Positions 51,383-64,000 of a DNA stretch of 64,000 bases are shown here, in pieces (the stretch's first letter is position 1; each line of letters opens with the position of its first letter). The translations under genes and the position numbers were made by a program. The DNA is from Tomocerus qinae. Taxonomy: Eukaryota; Arthropoda; Collembola; Entomobryomorpha; Tomoceridae. A model generated the notes under the pieces. That model did no database searches. It had not been told where the DNA came from and saw only the letters and a program-made list of their open reading frames with translations. The stretch lies in NCBI GenBank assembly GCA_020055645.1, contig CM034550.1:15761001-15825000 (forward strand). Direction: 5' to 3'.

Positions 51383-54300
51383 AGCACTAGAAAGTCAATC
51401 TACACTATACACTAAGAGATTCTATTTGTGAAATGTCTAAGCAAAGGTAAGTTGTAGAATTGTCATTCAACTATAGAAGATTATACATACAGCACTAATA
51501 GTATTTAACGCAGAGCGAGTAGCAATACTCTAATTAAGATCATAGTACAATGTACACTAGAAAAGAGTTCACTTTTAGCGAAATGTATATTCGTATATGG
51601 GATTGAAAGGGTAATAGTGAAGTTAATAAACTGCAAATCTCCTGTGAAAGTACTTGTCACTAATCGTTTGTCACAAAGTGGTATTTATGCTACTTAAATT
51701 GGGACTTGTTTGTAGTCTAAACGATCGAACTAGATACAGGTAGATGTTCTAAAAAATATCATGTCAGTCGCACTTGGGGGATTTTAAATATGTACATAAT
51801 ATGTACCTTTATACTTAGGCGTAGAATACGTCATGGAAGAGGATTAGTGTAAATATTAGCATTTCAAAGCGGAGAATATACCTCGGGCCTTCCTTTAGCC
51901 TATGTTTAGCTACAAATAATATGCATGTACAAATAATGTAATGAGTCCTTAGTTTTTACCTTGCCTGGTTTTTGTTCGATATTGTTTTTCCAACACTCAC
52001 AATGCTAATCACGCCACAGGATATTGTATATGGCTATTAAAATGCGTGCTATCCTACATAGTACATAGCATTGGCAGTCAGACTGACGGACAAATGAATT
52101 TTTAAATGTATTTACATGTCTCCGTAAATGTAGTAGGGTGAGAAGCCCACTTTTCTGAGTAAATAGAAAGTGTAATACTATTCGTTATTTACTCAACGAT
52201 AGACTAAAGGACAAAAAATACAAGTAAGAATACAAATATGATACATAATGTTAAATATTATAAAATTTTACCAGACCTTCAAGAACTATAAGTAAGACAC
52301 AAGAAAATTAGCACATGATAGAGTAGCGCAAAGCAAAAGGAAACTTGAGACTGGAAATTGCAAAAATCCTAGCCAAGAATTAAAAATAATTATTTTATAA
52401 TCCTATTATCCATTTTGGCCACTTAGGCTAATAGGTTGAGCTAATTGACTTAACCTCTACACCCCTACTTAGTCTATCATGATTGGGATACAAGATTTCT
52501 ATATTTTTTAGTTGCAGAACTGTTTATAAAAGCACTTGTATAGTTCTAGGGTTGTCTCAGCTATGACTCTTCAAATTAGAATACCGTTTGCACTCTTGAC
52601 ATTCTATCTTGATGTAAAAATGAAATAATTGAGTCTATTTTTACTAGCTAGTTAAATAATAAATGTAAACCAAATTACGATAGGAGCATCTACAATATTT
52701 CTCAATAAATATTAATTAAAATAGCATATTAACTGTTTGGCCCCCTAAAGCAACATTAAAATGATGACAAAAATTACAGAAATTACTTTTAAGTTATCCC
52801 AGCTCCAATCTTAGTAATTATTTGAGTAAAAGTAAAATTTTCCCCCACCGAAAAGCCTTAAGGCTTTTGGAATTGATTTTAAAATCTTCCAATCACAAAA
52901 GTACACGTTTGATATACAGATATATACATAGAGTTACCTAAGGAGACATTATGTAACGTAGGTACCTTAAGAATTAAGTAGAGCGGTAAGCATAGGGAAA
53001 AATGTCGTGTATGCTTTGTTTCGTTTACAAATTCGGTAACACTGTGTATAGAGCTACTACTATGCTTTACACTTAACGTATGGTTACACTTTGTAAACAA
53101 TTTAAACTCATACGGAGCACAGTGGCACAAGAATGAATGGTTCCAACGTGATTTTCTAGCAATAAACTACGAGAAAATGCATGATTATTTAGATATGTAT
53201 CTATTTTTCTACTTATGCATGAGAAGATAATGCAATTTTCCTCCACAATGCATTTTTATAAATAAAATATATAATCTTACAGTTGAATTTTATAATGATG
53301 TGACGAAAAGGTATTGACGTGTGTATATTGAGTAGCAGTTGACAAATTCACAGAAAGAAAAGAGTATTTTGAGTTTATTTACACAGGATTGTGATTTGAA
53401 TGTTGAAGGAAGTTAATGTGGTGCGTGTAGGTAGTCTACAATGTGACTGAAGTGTACAAGTTGAGATGAACGGTAAATAAAAGCCTGTTGGTGGAATAGC
53501 TACCTGAATGATTTGCTGCCCCTTTGCACTGAGTTCTTTCTGACAGGGAAGGGTCGCATGGTCTCATCCCCTCATAGTACACGTAGAAAAGATCTCGGGA
53601 GTCTGAGCTGTCATGTCACATTCACATTCAACTCCAAAGTATGCAGTGCATGTAGAATCCAGAGAGCGAAGTGTATTACATACATTAGACCAAGCAATCC
53701 ATCGTAGCACCTGGAGATCACAGAATCAGAGTAAGTGACTAGCGATGCGCAAGCAAATCCATCCACACAGATATAATACGCTAGTCAACCTAACCAGCTA
53801 CACCAACCCAGTCCAGTTCTACACTAACAACGGTACTTAGCAATGCTAAAAGTGAAACACCCGACAAATACAATATACAGGTGATACATATTATGTAATA
53901 TTTTTCTAAGACTCTTATAGTGTCTGTTACACTTCGGTCTCATAATGCTCCACTCGGCAGACATAAAGCTTTATCCGGGGGCTTACAACTCCCTGTTATT
54001 GCATTTGAATTACAATTACACCGACAAAACCTTAAGAACAGTGCAAACAATTATGGCCACTTATTGCTAATCATTTTTTTGTAATTAAAGATGCTATAGT
54101 CTCTATAATTAATTATTTCTAATGCCAATTGTATTAAATATGGAGCATATATATTGAACAATAGATGGTTAATTCTTATTTGAAGTAATAAGAAAGGGGA
54201 CTTTTCCAACTGTAAACAGACTAAACTGCTGATATAAGACGTAAATTGAACTTCAATCAATTTCTAACTTTTAAAAGGTTTTTTCAGATGTAGAAAATTT

Positions 54301-57300
54301 ATAGTCTGTATTAGGTGAATAAATACAGTCTCATAACAGATAAGTAGTACCTTTCATGTTTGTACTGACAAGGAGGACTGTATACTGTATATTATTAGAA
54401 CTGTATATTATTATACATGCTGAACCCTAATATATTTCACGCTAGGGTAAATTAAGCGTCCCTCACCCTTACAGATTCCCTTGCTGATTATTTGTATGAT
54501 CATTACATGAGGAGGAAGGGTTATCAGTTTTTGTAAGTTTCCAGTACTAATTTTATTTGTAATACGATAGGTATTTAAAGAAGTGCTAGAAATATGTTCT
54601 CTCCCTTTAGTATGTAGGCACATAATTTAAGCATGCTAAATGTAACAATGAATATGCAGGTGGCATATATATAAGTACGTATTTAAATGAGGTTATTGAA
54701 GATTACTAATAGATCTTTCTTTTCAAACCTTCATAATCCGGTTATATAAAAATAGAACTTCTTATATAAAGAGTGACCTTAGTGTATACAACAATCACAG
54801 CCATGGACACGATTTCTAAGCGGTCTGAAGTAATGTTCCCTTTAAAATCTGGTTTAACAAACATCTCACTGAAATTTATGGTGTAATTATTACATTTAGG
54901 TGTATTTAAATTGCTGCCTTTTACTAAGTGCTACTTGTAACATTTTTTATAAAGAGAAAAGCTCGAGGAGTGAGATAACCCTATAAGCTATGACGTTAAT
55001 CAAACCAGTAATGTTAATTCTAAATCCCAAGAGAATAACTCAGGAAGTTTGAGACTTATAAGCGAAACTAGTATTCTCCATACTGAACGTTTTGAGCTGG
55101 GTCAATCAAGTATCTCCTATACATGAAATGTCATTTCCATTAAGGGTTATTGTAAATACCCTGTCCACTTAAAGAAAATTGAAAGCCTCTAACAGAGCGA
55201 TAATTTGTTGACAACTAACAGGTATGTAATTACTACATCCGCGATTACTCCTCTTTGATTCATTAAACGTTATCCACTTAAAAACTCATATCTGGTTTTG
55301 TCACGAGGTGAGAATCACTTACTAGTGTGATTTAGTGGCAATTGATCATACTGCATGTCAGCCAATTGATGAAAACAATGAAATAATCATCCAATTTTCT
55401 ATTGCAGATAAAGCATGTAGTAATTAGTAATTGTAGTGTACTAGTGTTGGTCTCTCTTCAGGCAATTCAATCCTGAAATTGAATGGTCAACACTTTAAGC
55501 CTAAAACGTACATTTTCTACCTTTACATAGGGTTAGAGATATTCCTAGTATTGTTCAAACAAATACCTACTTGAAAATCTTGAAATTAGACTAGAAGCCT
55601 GCTACACCATTGGGTTCAATATTTGTAAGGATTTATTGCATACTTACTTGATCCGATAACATAATTTAGGTCGATAGGTCGTAACAGCACTTGTGAATGA
55701 TTAGACATACCTACTCAGTAGAATAAAATTCTGATCCTAATGCTTGTAAAAACGAAAGATAGGTGAAAGTTTTATTTTGGGTTAGAATATACAATCTGTA
55801 AAAGGAAGTAATATTGTACAGTCAGTATTTATGTGTAGGTGGACGACAAAGTAGGGGAAAAGCCATATTAAGTATCTGACAGATATGATGATGATTTTGG
55901 GTCGTATAACTCTAATAGTATTTGATACTAAGAAGTTGAAGTAGCTCTGTGTATCAAAAAAGTTTGTGGTTGGTTCAAGTGAAAGCATTCTTTTACTTTC
56001 TCCTTCACGCATAACATTTATTGGTAGATGTAGTATAGGATTGTGTATTGCATAAGGCGGTAAGAGCTTTTCTAGAAACAGAAATGCCTAAGCAAACAAA
56101 CGGAAAAAAATTCAAGTGGTCAATCCACTCCCTTCACTGATACTTTTCTAGATATTTGAATTCAGAATAAAGAACTATAAAACGTAATAACAGAAGACAC
56201 GAGGACAACAGCAAGTCTTCATATTATGTTACATTCTTACATCACTTGAACATTTCGGAACGCATTAGATGACTTACCTCCTCTCTCTTTATTCCACTTG
56301 TGGAGCTTCTGAAGTTTCCATTAAACCTCTCTTCTTATGTCTTCCGTACACATTCAGATAATATCCACCAACAAGTGTTGTCTCAAATCCTACGCACGAA
56401 TACATGCATACTATGTCTTGCAATTCTTATCCTTCTCAATATACGTAGCTTTTTTCTTATAATAAATACTATACTTCCAGCTGTCTACACTTGAAAAGAT
56501 TACGATCGACATCTAACAAATCTAAAGGCAGTAATCGATCTGAGTTTTACATAATATACTATTACGCAACATTTTCATAACATGAATGACCGACATTATT
56601 GCAATGAGTGTCTGATCTCCAGAAGAAATATTTAGAGAGAAAGCTGAAAGAAAGTGTAGAAAGTGTACTTCTCCTATCTCATCTTCGCATCTGAGAATAG
56701 GGAGAATAAACCAACCAATACCTTTATGCTTTGGGCTCATTTTACCCCTACAGCTTAGAAAATACAGATAACTAACGGAGATACATGCAAGTAAATGTCT
56801 CAACGTACCCTCTGATTACCTTACCTTTTACAACAAAAGTGACAGTCCAGCAAAAGTTAAGTACCTATGCGAAATGGTAAAGAAATTAGCGAATATGGCT
56901 TCCATTACAGAAAATTGGATAAGATTCTGATTAATTTTGTTATGGGTTGAATGTTGAGAATTGGAACCTGTGTTCATTATACATGACTGAACTCGGACAT
57001 CTGTCGACCTATACTGGAAATGGGAATTAATTTATGAATTAGCTTTATAAATAGAGAATGGTCAAAATGAAGAATGACGATAGGTACCTAACTGAGTGCA
57101 GAAATGCTTACAAATAGTATTTACTGGTTTGTACAATGTATTCTCATTACAGCGACATCCTATAAGTCTTTTTCATCAAGAGGGAACGAAAATTTCATCA
57201 GAATTCTAGCCTTCCCCCATATTATGTGGACTCAACATCCTGAAGATTTGACATTTCTTGTATATAATAGTAATACTTATAGGGTAGGTAAAAGCAATAA

Positions 57301-59071
57301 AACAAACCCAGACTTTCTCCTATGACGGAAGGTGAAACAAAGTCAGAAGGAATTCCTCAAGAGCCAAATAAAGCTTCCCTATAAGATAGGTACAACGTAC
57401 AAGCCCCAGTCTTACAATATTTTGGTACTTTTACAAAACTACTCGACTTGACTAGAATCTGTAGTAGTTCGCTAAACCCCACTGCAGTGTGTAGCATCCA
57501 ACAAAATAGCTCTGCAGCATCCTAATCGAATCTCAATCTAACAGAAATTCAGCACAAATAATATATATACTCGTATGCTTCTGGCTGAACTAAATGGAAA
57601 GAAACCTTACATTCACTTCCATACAAATGGAAATAGAAATCAAGTCACTTTTTACCTCACCGCTCTCTGGTTATTAACTTTATGTGAAAAATGACAAAAT
57701 GTACATTTTCAGTAAAAGATATCGAATAAAATCGAAATCTTAGAACCTGCACTTGAAAAGCTTGAGATGAATCATCATCGTGTCCACACAAAATATTCTA
57801 CCACTTTCTTATCTGTATGTATCTGGATATTACTAGAAATGTTATGTTATTATGTTACCAGAAAGCTTGCATGATAATGTACCACATTATTGTCTAGAGT
57901 ATCACCCGCCCACACCAGAAACAGACCAAGTAGCTACTGATGTTAATATTACCAACCAAAAAATGTTGTGATTTGGCACACGACAGCCTTACCAAATGAA
58001 AAATGAAACTCCCCTGATTCACAATTACATTGAATGATACTTAATATAGCGTAGGCGAAAGAAATTGACAAAATTGGGTTCAGTCCAAATTCTTGGAATT
58101 AATTTTTCACTTAATTTGAATTCAACCGAGTTTCAATTTCCTCCTCCACAATTCATTTCCTCAGATTCTGACTCTTCTTCCTCTTCAAGCGTAGTTTAGG
58201 AATCAGGATATAATGAAAACACACCAAAAGTAGATATTACATGCAGGATTATTGCATAATATCAATAATCCAGTTCATACGCTTCCACCGTGTAAAATTA
58301 AGATGGTGAAAGTTTCTCCAATTCAAACCCTTTTAATTTAAATCTAGTGATTAGGGTAATGCTGCATGATTACTGACAAAGTAATAAACAAGAATAAAAG
58401 GAAGGAAGGCAAGAAGAAAAGAAACTGAAGGAAATAACAGCATCATTTCAAAACCAATATAAAGACCAAAGTAGAACCCAAAATTCCTTCCCGTCATTCT
58501 CTTTCATCGAAAGCAATATTGCATTATGTAATGTGCTTACACTTCCTAATATTAAGAGGGCTTGAATAAAGATTGAAATCAATGTCTACGTTTTACGTCC
58601 GCATCAATGTTTCAAATAATGAATCCCAAACCACAAACCAGTAAGCCTAAATGAATAGGGTAGCATTAAATAATTTTTAATATTTGTAGTCGTGTATTAC
58701 AAATACATTAAGAATGTCTTGACTTGATTCTTTGTTTCATTTTTAAGATTTGTGCTTACACCACCGTCATTTAATATCAGTCATGAAGTACCGATGGAAT
58801 TAAATTTTTGTATTAATATTATGGTCATTGTATAAGGACGGGTGAACAAAGATCGACCAAAGAAGAAAATGAGCTCAAGAAATAACATTTGTAATTGTAT
58901 AAGCTCCATCGGCTAAATGATACCTCTTCCTTCAAGGTCAAACATAGTAGTGCCAAATTCAAGTGCTATGCATAAATGGAAAAGTACCACTATTGTCAAT
59001 AGTTTCAAATCTCAGGTGAGAAGAAATTCATATAGAATCATATTCGTAGTTTAGACTATAAATAAAGAAAA
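51383..59071. other. 7.7-kb coding desert upstream of RFX
   Basis: No coding exon was recognised on either strand. Given the acceptor directly before the RFX start, this stretch probably contains RFX 5' UTR exons, introns and promoter. One candidate donor (CATTCAG|GTAGCT, minus strand) lies near 53507, downstream of a 200-bp stretch of more balanced base composition (53500-53720). The part next to 59071 should include the aldo-keto reductase promoter. Confidence 0.4.
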
Positions 59072-60812
59072 ATGAAAACGCACGTGGAATTTTTTAATGG
59101 ACAAAAAATGCCTATCATTGGGCTAGGTTAGTCCTTAACTTAATTTAACGTTAAATAAAGCCATAACTATAACCAGATATTAACTAATGTTCCAAGTATC
59201 AACAGGAATAATATTCCAGGGAGATCTGACAGATTGTATAGGTAAATATGTCATGGATTGATAGGTACTTGGCAAGCAACCGATCCGGAAGAATCAGAAA
59301 ATGCTGTGGATGAAGCACTAAAAGCCGGTTACAGGCACATAGACACAGCTTTCAGCTACAAAAACGAAGAACTGATTGGAAAAATATTGACAGAATGGAT
59401 TTCTACTGGAAAAGTCAAACGGGAAGAGCTATTCATTACTACAAAGGTGTGTAATCCTTTTTCTTAGATTAACCGATTCCAGAAATCAATGTCAATTTGC
59501 TATGGAATTCGAGTACAAATAAATCAATTGTAATGCTGACTTGCTAACCTTTGTCATTGTTGTTTAGACAGACATGTCTTTGTTGATTAGACAGTTAATT
59601 CTCAATTATTTCTTTTAGCTTCCGGTGATAGCAATGCGACCTGAGCGTGTGGAAGAATTCCTAAGAAAATCTCTAAGCAAGTTGAATTTAGATTATGTTG
59701 ACTTGTACTTGATTCATTGTCCCTTTGGACTCCTTTATGTTAGCGACAGTGAATTGGTTCCCATGAAAGATGGGAAAGTGGCACTGGATATGTCTACGGA
59801 TCTTGAAGCGATTTGGAAAGCAATGGAAGCTCAAGTAGATGCAGGAAGAGTTAAAAGTATTGGCATCTCTAATTTTAATCATAAACAGGTTGAGAGAATT
59901 TTTAAGGCATCTCGGATTCAGCCAGCTAATCTACAAGTATGTTATACAATTTTATAAATATTACTACTTATATGGACTGTTAAGTATATGCTACTGTATA
60001 CATATTTATAGTGTTGATTTATCTTTAAAGGTCGAACTGAATGCGTATTTTCAACAAAAGCCTTTACGGGAGGTTTGTGCTAAGTACAATATTACACTTT
60101 GCGCTTACGCTCCCTTTGGATCTCCTGGAAGAAAAGCCCTATATGATAAGAGAGGATTGTAAGTTCATTTCCAATAATCCATATTGTCGATTGATAAACT
60201 ATGTAATTATGTACCTGCATAAAATTATTGATACAATGAACAATTGTATAAATTCATGAAACTGCAGGAAATTCGAATTCCCTTGTCTTTTGGAAGATCC
60301 AGTAATCGTTGACATCTCAAAGGCTCATAGCAAAACACCCGCACAAGTTTTACTACGGTTTTTGGCTCAACAAGGAATAATAGTCATTCCAAAAAGTAAT
60401 AATGCTGAAAGGCAGAAGAAAAATTTGGAGGTATGTAGTATTTTTTGCCGTTTTTGGTAAATAGTTTAGCAACAATGAATTTGGGTTTGCGTAAAATTAA
60501 TGCATTAAGTAACATCATTTTTTAATAAAATATAATACCATTTTCAGATTTTTGACTTTGAATTAAATGAGGATGATATGAAACTCATTGATGGCCTGGA
60601 TAAAGGTGCTGAGGGAAGGACTTTCAAGATGATAGGGTTTCCTGGGTAAGTGAGCTAAGTTTACAAAGATGAGTTGTATGATAATGTGATGATATGTCGT
60701 ATAGGCTTACATTTTCATTGAGCTTACATAATACTCATTCTTTGACACGTCTTATATACTATACTACAGTGCCGATCAACATCCCGAATTCCCAGGAAAG
60801 GAACCGTTTTAA
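59072..60812 (+). CDS. aldo-keto reductase (AKR1-like)
   Basis: Exons 59072-59126, 59265-59446, 59619-59936, 60031-60158, 60268-60430, 60548-60645 and 60770-60812 give 328 residues, a full-length single-domain AKR barrel. The N-terminal hairpin (VEFFNGQKMPIIGLGTW) is followed by the catalytic tetrad D45, Y50 (HIDTAFSY), K79 (FITTK) and H112 (LIHCP). Other signatures are GRVKSIGISNFN, LQVELNAYFQQ and the NADPH-binding VIPKSNN (267-273). The enzyme should reduce aldehydes or ketones to alcohols with NADPH in the cytosol. It is close in type to aldehyde reductase and 1,5-anhydro-D-fructose reductase; the actual substrate cannot be read. The frame is intact with no missing key residue. It lies about 250 bp upstream of the 19-bp repeat array. 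Confidence 0.95.
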
Positions 60813-61066
60813 GCGAGATTGAGATGACTGGGGTGGATTAAGATAATCTTGCCTTTTATGTAAACAAAGTTATTAAGTTCATTAAAGAATTTGATAAGAA
60901 TATCATCTCATGATTTTGGTAACTGTGTCGTGCCTTCTGTTTCTTTTTCATTGCCTTATCCAAGTTGTTATTTTTGAGATAAAATCATCAATCATTCTAC
61001 TGTATCTAGCTTACAGAAAAAAACAGTTAACATCAATAGAGTAAAACTAGTAAAAAGTAACGGTGC

Positions 61067-61608
61067 AATGGTCCGCTAAGATCTTAGCGGACCATGTGTA
61101 TCTTGGCAATGTATCTTAGCGGACCATGTGTATCTTAGCGGACGAGCGGACCATTTGTATCCTAGCGGACCATTTGTATCTTAGCGGACCATGTGTATCT
61201 TAGCGGACCATGTGTATCTTGGCAGACCATATGTATCTTAGCGGACCATTTGTATCTTAGCGGACCATGTGTATCTTAGCGGACCATGTGTATCTTGGCA
61301 GACCATATGTATCTTAGCGGACCATTTGTATCTTAGCGGACCATGTGTATCTTAGCGGACCATGTGTATCTTAGCGAGATGCATATGGTCCGCTAAGATG
61401 CATATGGTTCGCTAAGATGCATATGGTTCGCTAAGATGCATATGGTCCGCTAAGATGCATAAGGTCCGCTAAAATGCATAAGGTCCGCTAAGATGCATAT
61501 GGTCCGCTAAGATGCATATGGTTCGCTAAGATATATATGGTCCGCTAAGATGCGTATGGTCCGCGAAGTTGCATATGGTCCGCTAAGGTACACATGGTCC
61601 ACTAAGGA
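61067..61608. repeat. 19-bp repeat array in two opposed orientations
   Basis: Units of TATCTTAGCGGACCATGTG (19 bp) run on the plus strand from about 61081 to 61378. They are then inverted (GCATATGGTCCGCTAAGAT) from about 61379 to 61600. The array also opens with one inverted unit, making the palindrome CAATGGTCCGCTAAGATCTT with its mirror. The two halves can pair as a large hairpin. It lies between the aldo-keto reductase stop and coilin-like gene B. No terminal repeat or TA flank was evident. Confidence 0.9.
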
Positions 61609-62117
61609 TAAAACACATTGTCGTGCAGAAAGGATGTGCCAAGTTGAAATCTCATTTTCCTGTTCACGCTTTGTTTTCCAGTTCTCCTTGGAGAAAAGGT
61701 AGAAACGAGGGTAAATTGAGGTTTACTCTGCTCCAAAACAACATGCTAATAATAATATCGCGAAGTCTGCATTCACAAAGTGTAAGAAAACCGGAAGATG
61801 ACCATTCGGCTCCATAGACTTGACTTTATTCTTTCGTTCGCTGTTTATTTTATGGTTATCGAATAATCATAATCCAACAACAACAACATCCTCGATTTTA
61901 AATATTCTAGTTTCCTACAAGGGAGCTAATTGTTGCAAGTTGTACTGACTAGACACCTGACACCAGACAGATACCTCTAGCCCAGAGATCATCAAAGGTG
62001 GCCGTTAAAATTGAAAATTAGATAGATATAATTTATTTATTTAATATTTTATGTGTAGGTATAGGTTTTATTTTTTGGTTACTCCAGGTTCAAAAAGTGT
62101 TGCAGTTGTCGCCAATA
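61609..62117. other. 5' region of coilin-like B
   Basis: No coding exon was recognised. The acceptor ACTCCAG before 62089 implies at least one upstream exon, which may be untranslated or may encode an N-terminal extension like that of gene A. I could not locate it. Confidence 0.4.
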
Positions 62118-64000
62118 ATGTCACGAGCTGTGGGAATAAAATTGGAAGTTGATACGAAGATTTTGCCCAGAGATGTTTCACTGGGAACAAAAGTCATAGT
62201 TCTCTTACCTCAAAGATGTAAGATCGTCCGGGATTTCAAGAAGTATGTGGCAGAGTCTGTTTTGAAAACACCAGTTGCAGTCAACTTATATATTGGCGAG
62301 TACAGATTGCGAGACGAAGAAGATGTCATTGTATTCACTTGTTTTCCTGATCCTTGCAGGTGATACTTGAAAATTAATGAAATGTTTTATAGATAATAGA
62401 TTCATATTATGCACTAGATAGAATCCTATAACCACTAAAATTAGTGGTATTTTGTTTGTAATTTTATGACATTAGTTACAGTTTCTTGAAAGAAAAGCAA
62501 CCCAATTTACTATTAAACTATGAAACAAAATGTTATTCAAATGTACAACTATTACTTTAATACAAATATCTGTATTGATTATGTCAATTATACAAATACA
62601 AATGCAAACTCCGTTCACCGTTCTTTTTACTGTAGAGTTTTACACGCTGGAGACGTTAAAACTCCAACTCCAAGCCCAATCCGTCAAGGATCTACTATTG
62701 GCAGTCCCAAGGTACTATCAATGCAAAATGCCTTATTGAATGGGCCTTCTGGTTCTGGTAGCAATTCCCCGTATCCTGCTGCAAAACGTGTCAAATTTAA
62801 TGACACACCCATCAATTTGTGCGCACAGACACAGAATCCCTTGCCAAGCCAATCAGCCGATTTAGTACCTATTTCAGGTTTCGATCAAATTGATGAAGGC
62901 AATATTCGGTTACAAAATAAAGAATCCCCCTCTCTTGGAGCTAAGCAGATATCTGGCACGGCAGAACAAAATAGTAGCGACAATTCCAATCAACTCAATA
63001 ATGCCATGATTTTGGATGAGTCTGCATTAATATTCGATGAAAGTCAGCGCAAAAGGAAACGTCGAAGACGTCGTCATAAGAAAACGGTTGCTACGAATTC
63101 GGATGACGACTCTTTTAATCAGCCAGGGGCTGAATCTACGCTATTAGCAGCAACAGACGTGAAGAGTAAGTTATATACGATTTACAGATTTTTTAACTTA
63201 TTCCAAATTCTTACGAAAATGAAACCTTTATCTTAGGGTATTTGTTTGATACTATTACTATTTTATTGTATGTATTTACGGACACACTCCAACTTACATT
63301 TCTTTAGGTTCTCAAAGAAAGAATATGAATGGAAACTCTATGAATAGCACTAGTATATCTTTCTACGGGGACTTAGAGACTGAGACTGATATGTCAGATC
63401 TTACTCCAGAAGACTCATCCTTCAAGATACCTCAACCCAGAAAATCTATATTGAGAAACGGTACTTCTCTCAGTGCTGTCAGTCAAGCAAATAATGTTAA
63501 TACTGGTAGTTCAACTGCTCCATCTAACACTTTGATGTCTACTCCTGTCTCCAAACGATCAAAAAGTCGTCAAGATACTCCTATCCTACCTAGAGTCTTG
63601 AAAAATCCTGGAACTTTTGAAATGGCACTAAAGAATCTCGGAGCGCAATTTCGTCCGATAGAATTTCACTCTTCTATTGTGGAAGAAAGCGAAAACCAAT
63701 GTTCAACCTCGTCCCCGGTTCTTAAAAGTCAGCCTTCCTTTGAAAAGCCAAAATTAAAGGAAGAAAAATTAGGTAACAACGAAAGAGATGAAAACTTTTA
63801 TGATCACTTAAAAAGCGCCAATGATGCAAGTGATATCAGTGTTGGCGATACCATTGCATTCAAGGTAAAACAATAAACAGAATTTTACAGTATAAGAAAG
63901 TTGCTTTAATTTTAGGGAATCTACTAATTTTTTATATTTAGCTCACAAAATTGTACTAAATATTGAATGTTGAACATTTATTTTTGCTATTTTGCAGTTA
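62118..64000 (+). CDS. coilin-like protein B, 3' end off the window
   Basis: Exons 62118-62359, 62636-63165, 63308-63864 and the first bases of the next at 63998, giving 443 residues inside the window. Residues 1-81 match the N-terminal domain of gene A (GIKLEVDTK.., KIVRDFKKYVAESVL, GEYRLRDEEDVIVF). A disordered Ser/Asn-rich centre has a strong basic run (RKRKRRRRRHKK, nuclear signal) and PRKSILR. The last exon ends ISVGDTIAFK, and the next begins with a Leu codon, matching GDVIAFKL of vertebrate coilin at the start of its Tudor-like domain. Introns after the N-terminal domain (phase 2) and after IAFK (phase 0) are at the same places as in gene A. The true start may lie in an upstream exon: a splice acceptor sits at 62088, and the frame is open from there. 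Likely a Cajal-body scaffold. Confidence 0.75.

Noticed and set aside
53513-53707. Possible coding first exon for RFX or a separate gene
   Set aside because: No frame on the minus strand continues into the RFX exon in phase; kept only as a possible untranslated exon.

Overview
The window is AT-rich eukaryotic (animal) DNA. Every recognisable protein gene is split into short exons with GT..AG introns, most of them 45-150 bp and a few of several kb. The gene set (RFX factor, coilin, CCDC130/YJU2B, CatSper channel, DOMON-cytochrome b561, aldo-keto reductase) is metazoan. An arthropod such as a springtail is my guess from gene style only; the sequence does not prove it. Exon chains were built by hand from splice sites and reading phase. 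For the complete chains the exon lengths add up to whole codons, which supports them.

Layout. 1-14 kb is gene-poor. It holds a Tc1/mariner-derived foldback element (1817-2952), a 2.3-kb inverted-repeat element filled with a 21-bp satellite (6077-8409), one small secreted histidine-rich protein gene (minus, 11199-11540) and a palindromic MITE-like copy (13383-13762). 14-31 kb is gene-dense: a secreted DOMON/cytochrome b561 membrane protein (plus), a CatSper1-like sperm calcium-channel gene (minus, tail-to-tail with it), CCDC130/YJU2B splicing factor (minus) and coilin-like gene A (plus, head-to-head with CCDC130). 31-52 kb holds a leucine-rich-repeat protein (minus) and an RFX transcription factor (minus, 13 coding exons over 16 kb). 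The RFX introns carry a second MITE copy, a 2.3-kb nested foldback element (45348-47636) and a GTCTAA-type satellite (about 50336-50906). 51.4-59 kb is a coding desert. 59-64 kb holds an aldo-keto reductase (plus), an array of 19-bp repeats in two opposed orientations (61067-61608), and coilin-like gene B (plus), which runs off the right edge.

How the genes relate. Coilin and CCDC130 both belong to spliceosome/snRNP biology and sit head-to-head. RFX factors control ciliary genes, and CatSper channels act in the sperm flagellum; finding both here may be chance. The two coilin-like genes share intron positions and phases, so they look like true paralogs 32 kb apart. The other notable theme is four inverted-repeat loci in 64 kb. 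Three have TA-flanked termini, and the inside of each has been filled by a different short tandem repeat.
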